Assembly: GCF_036039175.1 (NCBI RefSeq)
Contig: NZ_JAYXKP010000001.1
Coordinates: forward strand, 620,001 to 684,000
DNA from: Marinilactibacillus sp036039175
Lineage (GTDB): Bacteria > Bacillota > Bacilli > Lactobacillales > Carnobacteriaceae_A
DNA length: 64,000 nt
Reading direction: 5' to 3'
The position numbers were made by a program, and so were the translations under genes. The notes under the pieces are model-generated. The model made no database searches, was not told the origin of the DNA, and saw only the letters and a list, made by a program, of their open reading frames with translations. Position 1 is the stretch's first letter. The number at the start of each line of letters is the position of its first letter. Positions 43,347 to 52,943 of this stretch are shown here, piece by piece.

Positions 43347-43375
43347 ATCTTACAGCACTTCATACTAAAAATCAA
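43347..43375 (-). promoter_or_regulatory. Promoter of rpsO
   Basis: TTGATT (43370-43375) and TAAGAT (43347-43352) are separated by 17 bases on the minus strand. The -35 lies 3 bases from the pyrE stop codon, and there is no terminator between them. Confidence 0.65.
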
Positions 43376-43378
43376 GTA

Positions 43379-44005
43379 TCACTGCCAACTTTTAGGATCC
43401 TTTTTCCATTCCATCAAGCTCGTTCGATCACTATCTTTAATTCTACCTGATTCTAAGGCTACTTGTATCATTTCAGAGTACGTGGTGATGGTCTTCAGGG
43501 TAACTTGTAGCTCATCGAATGCATACGTACTGATATCTAATTCATAGGTGAAAATTGCTGCTACACCCAATACTTCCGCGCCTTCTCTTCTAGCTTCTTG
43601 AACAGCATTGATGACACTGCTGCCAGTAGAAATCAAATCTTCGATGATGACCATTTTAGCATCTGGTTCAAAGGTTCCTTCAATTTGTTTTCCTTTTCCA
43701 TGCTTTTTTGCCGAGCTTCTAATATAAACCATTGGCAAATTTAATTTCTGTGCTATCCAGGCAGCATGTGGGATACCTGCTGTGGCGGTTCCTGCTATGA
43801 CTTCTACTTCTGGGTAATATTGATTGATAATCGAAACAAATGCTTCAACAATTGTATTTCTGATTTCTGGATAACTCATAGTGATTCTATTATCACAGTA
43901 GATTGGACTCTTCATTCCACTTGTCCAAGTAAATGGATCATTAGGCTGTATTGAGACTGCTCCGATTTCAAGCAGATCTTTGGATACTTTCGCTGAGTAG
44001 CTCAT
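43379..44005 (-). CDS. pyrE: Orotate phosphoribosyltransferase
   Basis: 208 aa. The PRPP-binding motif MVIIEDLISTGSSVINAVQEAR is clear, and the start region has SIQPNDPFTWTSGMKSPIYCDNR. It converts orotate and PRPP to orotidine-5'-phosphate. It is the last gene of the pyrimidine operon, 1 base after pyrF, with the rpsO promoter placed immediately after its stop. Confidence 0.97.
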   Translation of the reverse strand: MSYSAKVSKDLLEIGAVSIQPNDPFTWTSGMKSPIYCDNRITMSYPEIRNTIVEAFVSIINQYYPEVEVIAGTATAGIPHAAWIAQKLNLPMVYIRSSAKKHGKGKQIEGTFEPDAKMVIIEDLISTGSSVINAVQEARREGAEVLGVAAIFTYELDISTYAFDELQVTLKTITTYSEMIQVALESGRIKDSDRTSLMEWKKDPKSWQ

Positions 44006-44006
44006 A

Positions 44007-44717
44007 TCATTCTCCGTTCCAATGTTTTAATATTTCTTGATAAGCAGTAGCCGGATCTTTTGATTTAGTGATGGATCGTCCTACTACAATATGTGTCGCT
44101 TTTTCTTTCTTTGCTTCTAATGGAGTAGCTATTCTTTTTTGATCGTCTGTTAGATCTCCTGACAATCTGATACCCGGTGTAACACGCAAAAATTTTGGTG
44201 CAGTCACTTGTTCAACTTTTTTTGCTTCATGTACCGAACAAACGACACCATCAATACCAGCAAAATAAGATAGTCTAGCATAATTCAACACGCTCTCTTC
44301 AAGTGTACCAGTTACCTTTTGTTCTCTTCGCATATTTTCTTCAGTCGTACTCGTCAATTGGGTTACCGCTATGAGTAATGGCTTTTTTGATCCTGATTTG
44401 TTTCCAGCTATCAGCCCTTCTTTAGCTGCTGCCATCATCTCTACGCCTCCAGCAGCATGAACATTCACCATGTCCACTCCCAAACTAGCTAAGCCTCTCA
44501 TTGCCTTGTAAACCGTTGTAGGAATATCGTGAAGTTTAATATCTAAAAATACATCATGTCCAGATTCTTTTAACTGTTTTACGATTTCAATACCTTCTTG
44601 ATAAAACAATTCCATCCCGACTTTAACGTTAAGAGATTGTTTGGAGAAGTGTGTCAGGAAACTCTCTACTTCTGCCTTTGTCGAAAAATCCAGTGCGATA
44701 ATAGGCTTATTGTCCAT
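44007..44717 (-). CDS. pyrF: Orotidine-5'-phosphate decarboxylase
   Basis: 236 aa TIM barrel. It has IIALDFSTKAEV, the catalytic DIKLHDIPTTVYKA with paired Lys/Asp, VNVHAAGG, VTPGIR and the phosphate loop HIVVGRSIT. It makes UMP from OMP. Its start overlaps the pyrD end by 11 bases, indicating coupling. Confidence 0.98.
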   Translation of the reverse strand: MDNKPIIALDFSTKAEVESFLTHFSKQSLNVKVGMELFYQEGIEIVKQLKESGHDVFLDIKLHDIPTTVYKAMRGLASLGVDMVNVHAAGGVEMMAAAKEGLIAGNKSGSKKPLLIAVTQLTSTTEENMRREQKVTGTLEESVLNYARLSYFAGIDGVVCSVHEAKKVEQVTAPKFLRVTPGIRLSGDLTDDQKRIATPLEAKKEKATHIVVGRSITKSKDPATAYQEILKHWNGE

Positions 44718-45636
44718 TGTTTCTCTCCTTTTTCACTTCAGAAATCAGAAATTCTATTGAAGGGATGCCTAACTCATTTAATCGTTTAGGCAATTCAGCT
44801 ATAATCTGCTTCATAATCAGAGGATTTCTATACGTCGCTGTTCCAATCGCTACTGCAGACGCTCCGGCAAGTAACATTTGCAAAACATCATCAGTCGACT
44901 GAACACCACCCATACCTATAATGGGTAAATCAACTTCTTGAGCGATCTGATAAACCATACGAATAGCTATTGGTAGGACACTTTCTCCAGATAGTCCACC
45001 CATGACATTTCCTAGGACTGGTTTTCTGGTCGTAACATCAAATTGCATACTTAAAACCGTATTGATTAAGGTTATACCGTCTGCTCCACCAGATTCAGCT
45101 GCTTTTGCAATCGCTACGATGTCTGTAACATTTGGTGATAGTTTTATATAAACCGGTAGTGTCGTCACTTTTTTTACTGCTTCTGTGATTTCTCTAACCT
45201 TTTTTGCATCTGTTCCAAAGGCTAGTCCGCCTTCTTTTACATTCGGACAAGATACATTGATTTCTAGAGCTGAAATACCTTCTGATTCACTAAGTTTCCT
45301 TGCTACTTGAGCAAACTCTTCTACTGTTTTCCCAGCAACACTTGCCATAACGGGTGTGTTGTACTGATTTAAATTAGGAATCTTATCTGAGAGAACTTTG
45401 TCTACTCCAGGATTTTTCAAACCTACCGCATTCAATGCCCCATGCTCCATCAGAAAAAATCTAGGATCTTCGTTTCCAGTTCTGGCTTCTTTTGTTGTGG
45501 ATTTGAGTACTATTGCTCCAAGCGTATTATAGTCATATAGATCATGATACATGTCTCCAAAGCCAAACGTGCCACTGGCTGGCATGATCGGGTTCTTCAT
45601 ATTCAATCCTGGTAGAGATACAGCTAAGTTTTCCAT
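44707..45636 (-). CDS. pyrD: Dihydroorotate dehydrogenase, class 1B-like catalytic subunit
   Basis: 309 aa from the second ATG (45636), which sits 7 bases after GGAGG; the first ATG (45642) is only one base from it. It resembles Bacillus PyrD: NPIMPASGTFGFG, LKSTTKEARTGNEDPR, the catalytic Cys in NVSCPNVKEGG, and the FMN region IIGMGGVQSTDDVLQMLLAGASAVAIG. Class 1B enzymes normally need PyrK (FAD, 2Fe-2S) to pass electrons to NAD+. No pyrK is present between carB and pyrD, where only 20 bases remain, nor elsewhere in the window. Confidence 0.95.
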   Translation of the reverse strand: MENLAVSLPGLNMKNPIMPASGTFGFGDMYHDLYDYNTLGAIVLKSTTKEARTGNEDPRFFLMEHGALNAVGLKNPGVDKVLSDKIPNLNQYNTPVMASVAGKTVEEFAQVARKLSESEGISALEINVSCPNVKEGGLAFGTDAKKVREITEAVKKVTTLPVYIKLSPNVTDIVAIAKAAESGGADGITLINTVLSMQFDVTTRKPVLGNVMGGLSGESVLPIAIRMVYQIAQEVDLPIIGMGGVQSTDDVLQMLLAGASAVAIGTATYRNPLIMKQIIAELPKRLNELGIPSIEFLISEVKKERNNGQ

Positions 45637-45656
45637 GTACATTCCTCCGTGAACTT

Positions 45657-48600
45657 TTATAGTGCGCTAGTAGAAAATGATCTAGACTCTAGTACGCTTA
45701 AAATGGCAGATACTGTGTCCAGTGAAGTCATTAAAGGAATGCCCTTTTCAATCGAGGCTTTACGAATATAGAACCCATCAGTTATTGCTTCTATATTTTT
45801 GCCCATTGTGTTGACAACAAGATCTACTTGGTTAGCTTGAATTAAGGTTAAAACGGGTTCTTCTGTCTGTTCAGTCGTTTTTTCTGCTATAGATTCAACT
45901 AATATGCCTTTATTTTTCAATACTTCCGCAGTACCCACAGTCGCGATAATGGAATATCCAGTTTCTCGGAATCGTCTGGCAAGTTCAATCCCTTCTTCTT
46001 TATCTTCATTTGCTAATGTCATCAAGACTTTTCCGTGATCAGGCAAATGCATGCTACTCGCTTCAAAAGCTTTATATAAAGCTTTCTCAAGTGTTCTGTC
46101 ACTTCCCATGACTTCTCCAGTTGATTTCATTTCTGGTCCGAGTGATGCATCTACTCGGTGTAATTTTGAAAAGCTGAAAACAGGTGCTTTTACATGTACG
46201 AGTTTCGGCTCTTTGTGAAGACCACTTGTATAGCCTTGGTCCTTCAAAGATTGTCCAAGAATGATCTTTGTAGCAACTTGAGCCATAGGTATACCTGTAA
46301 CTTTACTCAAGAAAGGCACTGTCCGGCTTGCTCTTGGGTTGACTTCAATAACATATACTTGGTCTTCATGAATGACAAACTGAATATTCATTAATCCAAA
46401 GCACTTTAATCCTTTGCTGAGTTTTTCAGTATAATCAACGATGGTATTTTTAATCTTATCTGATAGGTTTTGAGGCGGATATACAGCCATGGAATCTCCT
46501 GAATGCACACCTGAACGTTCAATGTGTTCCATAATACCTGGTATCAGAACGGATTCTCCGTCACAGATAGCGTCTACTTCTACTTCTTTACCAATTAGAT
46601 AACGGTCAATTAGTACTGGGTGTTCAGAAGATAATTTGACTGCACCATTCATGTAGACTGAAAGATCCGTTGTATTATCCACAATCTGCATACCTCGTCC
46701 GCCTAGAACGTAACTTGGTCTCACTAAAACTGGATATCCAATCGTTTCTGCAATCGCTAAGGCTTCAGCTTCTGTACGTGCTGTGTCCCCTTCAGGTTGC
46801 GGTATTCCAAGGCTCTTCAATGCTTTTTCGAATGCATTCCTATTCTCAGCACGGTCCAAGTCTTCAACAGTGGTTCCCAAAATCTTAACTCCGCGTCTTT
46901 CTAGTGGTTCTGCTAGATTGATGGCTGTCTGTCCACCAAATTGTACAATAACACCCTCTGGTTGTTCATGGTCAATGACATTCATCACATCTTCAATGGT
47001 TAAAGGCTCAAAATAAAGTTTATCTGATATGGAGAAATCCGTTGATACCGTTTCTGGATTATTGTTCATAATAATGGCTTCGTACCCTGCCTGCTGGATT
47101 GCCTTGACAGAGTGAACCGTTGCATAGTCAAATTCTACACCCTGACCAATCCGAATAGGTCCTGATCCTAATACTAAAATAGATTTTTTGGCTGTACGGA
47201 TACTTTCTTGTTCTTCTTCGTAAGTACTGTAAAAGTATGGGGTTGAAGAATCAAACTCTGCAGCACAAGTGTCGACGGTTTTGTAGACTGGTAAAATCTG
47301 TGCTTTTTTTCTTGTATTCGCAATGTCTTCTATAGTTGTTCCCCAGACTTCAGCAATTTTATAATCAGAAAATCCATATTGTTTTGCGTAAGTCAATATA
47401 TCCAAGTCGTAGGGTGATTTTTCTAGCATTTGTTCGATTTCTACAATGTGAAGTAATTTATCCAGGAAAAACAAATCAATTTTTGTTAGTTGTGCTAGTT
47501 CTTCAATTGGGTAAGATCTTCTGATCGCTTCAACAAGGTAAAAGAGGCGATCGTCTTCTGCTTTAACGATTTTGTCGATCAATCGCTGATCATCTATTTG
47601 CTTGCATTCTTCGAGCTCGACGTGTTCTGCACCTATCTCCAGTGAGCGTACAGCCTTCAAAAGACTTTCTTCAATGGTTCTTCCAATAGCCATAACTTCC
47701 CCAGTAGCTTTCATTTGAGTTGTCAGTCTACGATCCCCTGATTCAAATTTATCAAAAGGCCATCTGGGAATCTTTGCGACAACATAATCTAATGCTGGTT
47801 CAAATTGAGCATACGTCGTTTCTGTAACAGGATTTTTCATTTCGTCGAGTGTCAGTCCAACGGCAATCTTAGCTGCTAATTTAGCGATTGGATAACCGGT
47901 TGCTTTACTTGCAAGTGCTGAAGACCGGCTCACGCGAGGATTCACTTCTATGATGTAATAATTAAAACTATCTGGATCCAGCGCTAGTTGAACATTACAT
48001 CCACCTTCAATTTCTAACGCTCGAATAATTTTGAGGGATGCGTCTCTTAGCATTTGATACTCTTTATCCGTTAAGGTTTGGCTAGGTGCCAGTACGATTG
48101 AATCCCCGGTATGAATACCTACTGGATCAAAGTTCTCCATATTACAAACAACCATTGCGTTATCGTTTCTGTCCCGCATGACTTCGTATTCAATTTCTTT
48201 GTACCCTGCGATACTTCTTTCCACTAAACATTGATGAACTGGAGATAATTTGATACCGTTCGCTACGATTTCTCTCAGTTCTTCTTCATTATCACAAAGA
48301 CCGCCACCTGTTCCGCCCATTGTAAAGGCAGGACGAACAATTAGAGGATATCCAATTTTTTCTGCAAAGCCAACTGCTTCATTAATGGAGTGGACAATTT
48401 CACTATCAGGAACAGGTTCATTCAATTCATGCATGAGTGTTCTAAATAAGTCTCTATCTTCTGCTTGATTGATCGCTGATAGCGTTGTTCCAAGTAATTC
48501 AATATCCAATTCTTTTAATATCCCACTACCATCTAATTCAATAGCCATATTCAGCCCCATCTGTCCACCAAGAGTTGGTAGAATTGCATCTGGGCGTTCT

Positions 48601-48839
48601 TTTCTTAAAATTTTAGAAACAAATTCCAGTGTCAGTGGCTCCAGATAGACTTTATCTGCGATTTCTTTATCGGTCATAATTGTAGCTGGATTGGAATTAA
48701 CCAGCACAACTTCATATCCTTCTTCTCTGAGTGCCAAACAAGCTTGTGCTCCAGCATAATCAAATTCCGCTGCTTGTCCGATAATGATTGGTCCCGATCC
48801 AATAACTAGAATCTTATGAATATCGTCTCTTTTAGGCAT
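45657..48839 (-). CDS. carB: Carbamoyl-phosphate synthase large subunit
   Basis: 1060 aa, the normal length, with the duplicated synthetase halves starting KILVIGSGPIIIGQAAEFDYAG and SILVLGSGPIRIGQGVEFDYAT. ATP-grasp motifs PLIVRPAFTMGGTGGG and PVLVRPSYVLGGRGMQIV are visible, and the C-terminal MGS-like allosteric domain starts near residue 930. It makes carbamoyl phosphate with CarA. It overlaps the end of carA by 8 bases. Confidence 0.98.
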   Translation of the reverse strand: MPKRDDIHKILVIGSGPIIIGQAAEFDYAGAQACLALREEGYEVVLVNSNPATIMTDKEIADKVYLEPLTLEFVSKILRKERPDAILPTLGGQMGLNMAIELDGSGILKELDIELLGTTLSAINQAEDRDLFRTLMHELNEPVPDSEIVHSINEAVGFAEKIGYPLIVRPAFTMGGTGGGLCDNEEELREIVANGIKLSPVHQCLVERSIAGYKEIEYEVMRDRNDNAMVVCNMENFDPVGIHTGDSIVLAPSQTLTDKEYQMLRDASLKIIRALEIEGGCNVQLALDPDSFNYYIIEVNPRVSRSSALASKATGYPIAKLAAKIAVGLTLDEMKNPVTETTYAQFEPALDYVVAKIPRWPFDKFESGDRRLTTQMKATGEVMAIGRTIEESLLKAVRSLEIGAEHVELEECKQIDDQRLIDKIVKAEDDRLFYLVEAIRRSYPIEELAQLTKIDLFFLDKLLHIVEIEQMLEKSPYDLDILTYAKQYGFSDYKIAEVWGTTIEDIANTRKKAQILPVYKTVDTCAAEFDSSTPYFYSTYEEEQESIRTAKKSILVLGSGPIRIGQGVEFDYATVHSVKAIQQAGYEAIIMNNNPETVSTDFSISDKLYFEPLTIEDVMNVIDHEQPEGVIVQFGGQTAINLAEPLERRGVKILGTTVEDLDRAENRNAFEKALKSLGIPQPEGDTARTEAEALAIAETIGYPVLVRPSYVLGGRGMQIVDNTTDLSVYMNGAVKLSSEHPVLIDRYLIGKEVEVDAICDGESVLIPGIMEHIERSGVHSGDSMAVYPPQNLSDKIKNTIVDYTEKLSKGLKCFGLMNIQFVIHEDQVYVIEVNPRASRTVPFLSKVTGIPMAQVATKIILGQSLKDQGYTSGLHKEPKLVHVKAPVFSFSKLHRVDASLGPEMKSTGEVMGSDRTLEKALYKAFEASSMHLPDHGKVLMTLANEDKEEGIELARRFRETGYSIIATVGTAEVLKNKGILVESIAEKTTEQTEEPVLTLIQANQVDLVVNTMGKNIEAITDGFYIRKASIEKGIPLMTSLDTVSAILSVLESRSFSTSAL

Positions 48840-49923
48840 CTTTATTCCCCGCTTTCCAAGAATCCATCAGTTCTGTGAACTGATCAAACAAATCTTCTGC
48901 ATCATGTGGTCCAGGTGCTGCATCAGGATGATACTGTACACTAAATACCGGATGAGTACGGTGTCTTAATCCTTCTATCGTTCCGTCATTAATCTCAAGA
49001 TGTGTCACTCTTAATTGATTAGGGTCAATGGATTCTTTCTCCACTGAATATCCGTGATTTTGAGAAGTAAAAGCGATTTTTCCAGTTGCGATTTCTTTGA
49101 CTGGATGATTAAATCCTCTATGCCCAAAATTCATTTTGTATGTTCTAGCGCCATTGGCTAGAGCAATTAATTGATGCCCTAAGCAAATTCCAAATACTGG
49201 AACTTGTGGTTGAATGGCTTGAATCATGTTTAGTACCTCTGGAAGATCCGTTGGGTCTCCAGGACCGTTCGTTAGCATAACGCCATCTGGATCAAGATTC
49301 ATAATCGTTTCAGCTTTCGTATCATGTGGAAGAACAGTTACGTGACAAGAGCGTTTGTTCAGTTCATGCAAAATACTGTGTTTTAAGCCAAAGTCAATGA
49401 CCACAACTTTTCTGCCATTATCTGGACTCACATAAGGGCGAGTTGTTGAAACTTGCGCGACTTGATCATGATCAAGTTCTGTTTCAGCTAACTTTTTTAA
49501 ATACTTTTCGACATCTTCTGTAGCATCCGTTAAGATTGCTTTCATAGCCCCATGTTCTCTAATAACTTTAGTTAATCTTCTTGTATCTACCCCTGAAAGT
49601 CCTGGGATATCTTTTTCTTTTAAAAATTCATCTAAATTCATCTGACTACGCCAGTTAGAGGGCCTTCTAGCATATTCTTTGACGATGACTGCTTTTGTAG
49701 TTGGAAAGACAGATTCATGGTCATCGCGGTTGATTCCTGCATTTCCTATTAGTGGATAAGTAAATGTCAGTAGTTGTCCATTATAAGAATGATCCGTGAT
49801 GGATTCCTGGTATCCTGTCATACCTGTGTTGAAGACCACTTCTCCAATCGTTTCTTTGTCTGAACCAAACCCGTATCCCTTAAAAATATTCCCATCCTCT
49901 AAAATCAACATTCTTTTTTTCAA
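48832..49923 (-). CDS. carA: Carbamoyl-phosphate synthase small (glutaminase) subunit
   Basis: 363 aa. The N-terminal domain has GEVVFNTGMTGYQE and TYPLIGNAGIN; the class I glutamine amidotransferase domain has the nucleophile Cys in FGICLGHQL and the His/Glu pair near QYHPDAAPG. It supplies ammonia to CarB. The start is TTG at 49923, placed right after the pyrC stop (TAGTTG) and 8 bases from AGGAGGG; the ATG four codons later has poorer spacing. Confidence 0.97.
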   Translation of the reverse strand: MKKRMLILEDGNIFKGYGFGSDKETIGEVVFNTGMTGYQESITDHSYNGQLLTFTYPLIGNAGINRDDHESVFPTTKAVIVKEYARRPSNWRSQMNLDEFLKEKDIPGLSGVDTRRLTKVIREHGAMKAILTDATEDVEKYLKKLAETELDHDQVAQVSTTRPYVSPDNGRKVVVIDFGLKHSILHELNKRSCHVTVLPHDTKAETIMNLDPDGVMLTNGPGDPTDLPEVLNMIQAIQPQVPVFGICLGHQLIALANGARTYKMNFGHRGFNHPVKEIATGKIAFTSQNHGYSVEKESIDPNQLRVTHLEINDGTIEGLRHRTHPVFSVQYHPDAAPGPHDAEDLFDQFTELMDSWKAGNKDA

Positions 49924-51201
49924 CTAGATTCCCTCCTGGTATACAACTTTTCCATTTACAATCGTTAGATACGTATCTCCAGCGATGTCCCAACCAATAA
50001 ATGGTGTGTTAGACGATTTAGATCTTATCGTCTCTTTTGAAATCTTCGTTTTATTTTCTAAATCAAAACAAGCAATATCTGCCGGAGAACCAACCGCTAG
50101 TCTACCGACTTTAAAACCAAATACTTCTGCAGGTTTTATCGTCATCCAGTCAATCAGCTGTTCAAGTGTGATTTTATGCGTTTTAACTAGATGAGTGTAG
50201 AGTAATGAAAAGGCTGTTTCACTGCCGATAATTCCAAATGGTGATCCAATCATTGACCCTTTTTTCTCGTCTTTACTATGCGGAGCGTGATCTGTTGCGA
50301 TTATGTCAATTGTCCCATCGAGTAAGCCTTCCAAAAGAGCTTCTTGATCGTCTTTGCCTCTAAGTGGTGGATTCATTTTATACAGCGTATTGTCTGACGG
50401 AATGTCTTGTTCTGATAGTAGTAAATGATGTGGTGTAACTTCGGCTGTAACATTGATTCCAGCTCTTTTAGCTTCTCTAATAACTCTGACGCTTTCCTTT
50501 GCTGATACATGGCAAATATGATAGTGAACACCTGTTGCTTCTGCTAAAAGCACATCCCGAGCAATCTGAGTGGACTCCGTTAGTTGGCTCATTCCGGGTA
50601 AGTTCAATTCTTTGTTTCGAATCCCTTCGTGCATCACACCGCCACCAAATAGTAACGAATCGTCTTCTGTATGAGCAACGATTGCAACATGATTTCTAGC
50701 AGCTTCTTTCATTGCTTTATACATGGTTGCTGCTGATTGAACGCCTACGCCATCATTTGTAAAGGCAAAAGCGCCTGCTTCTATTAAAGCCTCTTGATCT
50801 GTAAGGGTCTCACTTGTCAGCAATTCTGTGATAGGCGCATACTGCTTTACATTTACTAGTGCTGTGTCTTTAATCAACTGTTGTATTCTCTGCATCTTTT
50901 CAGGAGTATCTGGAGCTGGGTTTACATTAGGCATTGCACAGATCGTTGTAAATCCTCCTCGAGCAGCTGCAGCCGATCCTGTTTCAATCGTTTCTTTATA
51001 TTCAAATCCAGGTTCTCTAAGGTGAACATGTACATCTATCAGACCTGGTACAACCAGCTTTTCTTGAACGTCAATGACTTCTCCCCCATCAGACGAGAGT
51101 TGGTCTCCTATTTCTTTTATTTTCCCGCCTTCAATCAAAATATCTTGAATCTGCTTTGAGTGACCTATCAAGGTATGCGCATTTTTTATCAGTAGTGTCA
51201 T
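49924..51201 (-). CDS. pyrC: Dihydroorotase
   Basis: 425 aa amidohydrolase of the Bacillus type. It has the zinc motif GLIDVHVHLREPGFEYKE, HICHVSAKESV, AEVTPHHLLLSE and IIATDHAPHSKDEK. It cyclises carbamoyl aspartate to dihydroorotate. It sits between pyrB and carA with very short spacings, and its ATG is preceded by GGAGG. Confidence 0.97.
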   Translation of the reverse strand: MTLLIKNAHTLIGHSKQIQDILIEGGKIKEIGDQLSSDGGEVIDVQEKLVVPGLIDVHVHLREPGFEYKETIETGSAAAARGGFTTICAMPNVNPAPDTPEKMQRIQQLIKDTALVNVKQYAPITELLTSETLTDQEALIEAGAFAFTNDGVGVQSAATMYKAMKEAARNHVAIVAHTEDDSLLFGGGVMHEGIRNKELNLPGMSQLTESTQIARDVLLAEATGVHYHICHVSAKESVRVIREAKRAGINVTAEVTPHHLLLSEQDIPSDNTLYKMNPPLRGKDDQEALLEGLLDGTIDIIATDHAPHSKDEKKGSMIGSPFGIIGSETAFSLLYTHLVKTHKITLEQLIDWMTIKPAEVFGFKVGRLAVGSPADIACFDLENKTKISKETIRSKSSNTPFIGWDIAGDTYLTIVNGKVVYQEGI

Positions 51202-51210
51202 TGTATCCTC

Positions 51211-52134
51211 CTAATATTCGTTCAGTAGTGAATCGATAATGGCCATTCTAGCGTAAACACCATTTTCCATTTGCTTGAAAATCCTTGAACGTTGGCACTC
51301 AACTAATTCTGTTGCAATCTCTACACCTCTATTTACTGGTGCCGGATGCATGATGATTGAGTTTTCATTCATTCGTCTTTCACGTTCCTTAGTTAATCCA
51401 TATTCTTTTAAGTAACCCTCTTTAGAAAAAACTTGTCCATGATTGCTATGCCGTTCGTGTTGTACTCTAAGTAACATCAAAACATCTACTTTGTCGATGA
51501 GCTCATCCATTTCTACATAAGTTCCATATGCATGAAGTGACTCATCCATCCACTCTGCTGGGCCTGTAAAGTAAACTTTAGCACCTAGTTTATTCAGTAT
51601 TTGCGCGTTACTTTTTGCTACTCTGGAATGTCTTATGTCTCCAGCAATCGCTATCTTCAAGTCCTGAAACGTTTTGAATTCTTCATAGATAGTCATTAAA
51701 TCTAAAAGCGATTGGCTTGGATGCTGACCGGCTCCATCTCCACCATTCACAATCGAACACCTCAAGTTAGGTATACTAATCAGTTCTTCGTAAAAAGCTT
51801 CTTGTCCATGTCTGATCACGATAAGATCTACCCCAATCGCTTCAAACGTTTTTACAGTATCATATAAAGTTTCGCCTTTTTTTAGGCTACTATTTTCAGG
51901 AGAAAATTCTAAAACTTGTATGCTTGATTTTCTCTCTGCCATTTCAAAGCTCTTATGTGTGCGTGTACTGTCTTCAAAAAAAAGATTCACTGCATAACGA
52001 TCATGAAATTGGGCAGTCATCTGACCCTGTTTAAATTTTAATGAATGATCAATCAGTGTCTGAATCTGATCGGGTGTAAAATCATTTAAGGTAATAAAAT
52101 GTCTACGTTTAAGTTGTTGCACCCCATTTTTCAT
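51211..52134 (-). CDS. pyrB: Aspartate carbamoyltransferase catalytic subunit
   Basis: 307 aa. The carbamoyl-phosphate motif is FFEDSTRTHKSFE; GQHPSQSLLDLMTI and MHPAPVNRGVEI are also present. It condenses carbamoyl phosphate with aspartate. ATG at 52134 is preferred, 8 bases after AGAGGA; an upstream TTG (52140) is too close. No pyrI regulatory subunit is present, as normal in Gram-positives. A PyrR attenuator precedes it. Confidence 0.97.
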   Translation of the reverse strand: MKNGVQQLKRRHFITLNDFTPDQIQTLIDHSLKFKQGQMTAQFHDRYAVNLFFEDSTRTHKSFEMAERKSSIQVLEFSPENSSLKKGETLYDTVKTFEAIGVDLIVIRHGQEAFYEELISIPNLRCSIVNGGDGAGQHPSQSLLDLMTIYEEFKTFQDLKIAIAGDIRHSRVAKSNAQILNKLGAKVYFTGPAEWMDESLHAYGTYVEMDELIDKVDVLMLLRVQHERHSNHGQVFSKEGYLKEYGLTKERERRMNENSIIMHPAPVNRGVEIATELVECQRSRIFKQMENGVYARMAIIDSLLNEY

Positions 52135-52167
52135 TTTCAAGTTCCTCTCTTTTTTGATTTTATTTAC

Positions 52168-52308
52168 AAAAAAAGACCTGAGCCAGATGCGCGTCAGGTC
52201 TGAGGATAGTCTGCTTCCATTAATCTGGTAAAGAATCTTTCACAAGTGTGATAGCTTCTTCAATCCTTCTAATGGATTCCTCAGTGACCTTTAGTGCCTC
52301 TCTGGACT
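52168..52308 (-). promoter_or_regulatory. PyrR-dependent attenuator between pyrR and pyrB
   Basis: The PyrR-binding loop AGTCCAGAGAGGC (52296-52308) matches ARUCCNGNGAGGYU over all but its last base. Downstream, AGACCTGA (52194-52201) pairs with TCAGGTCT (52174-52181) and runs into seven U residues. UMP-bound PyrR would favour this terminator. Confidence 0.9.
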
Positions 52309-52324
52309 ACTTTTTAAAGTTCAC

Positions 52325-52870
52325 TTATGATTTAGTTGGTTTGATGATTGTAACAGTATCTTTGTCATCGACTTCTTTTAAACAGACTTGAATTGACTCA
52401 TCGTTAGCGGTTGGAATATTTTTCCCTACAAAATCGGCTCTTATCGGTAACTCTCTATGTCCACGGTCAATCAACACAGCAAGATAAATTCTTTTCGGTC
52501 TACCGCTATCAATAACTGCATCTAATGCTGCACGTATTGTACGACCTGTATATAACACATCGTCTACAATTACGACTTGCTTGTTTTCGATCGAAGTAGC
52601 AATATCCGGTGCCGGAATGGTCGTTGTTTCATTTTTATGATCATCACGGTAATTAGAAATATCTAACTCTCCGATTTCAACTTTATGTCCTTCTAATTGT
52701 TCAATTCTTTGAGCAATGCGTTGAGCGAGGAATACGCCTCTTGTTTTTACACCAAGAAGAACTAAGTTGTCAATTCCCTTATTTTTTTCAATGATTTCGT
52801 AAGTAATTCTCGTCAAAGCTCTTTTGATTGCGACTTCATTGATTACTTCTATTTCCTGACTGTTCTGCAT
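52325..52870 (-). CDS. pyrR: Pyrimidine operon attenuation protein / uracil phosphoribosyltransferase
   Basis: 181 aa. The PRPP loop is VVIVDDVLYTGRTIRAALD, and LVLLGVKTRGVFLAQRIA and YRDD are also typical. PyrR binds the conserved loop in pyr leaders when UMP is high and promotes termination. ATG at 52870 is preceded by GGAGG; the longer frame from 52945 would overlap the attenuator. It is the first gene of the operon and is itself preceded by a PyrR attenuator. A pyrP permease gene, found in the Bacillus operon, is absent here. Confidence 0.97.
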   Translation of the reverse strand: MQNSQEIEVINEVAIKRALTRITYEIIEKNKGIDNLVLLGVKTRGVFLAQRIAQRIEQLEGHKVEIGELDISNYRDDHKNETTTIPAPDIATSIENKQVVIVDDVLYTGRTIRAALDAVIDSGRPKRIYLAVLIDRGHRELPIRADFVGKNIPTANDESIQVCLKEVDDKDTVTIIKPTKS

Positions 52871-52943
52871 ATTGACTCCTCCAAATTTGTTTTTACTTTT
52901 CGTTAATGATCCGAATCGAAGCAACATATGAACGCCAACAGAC

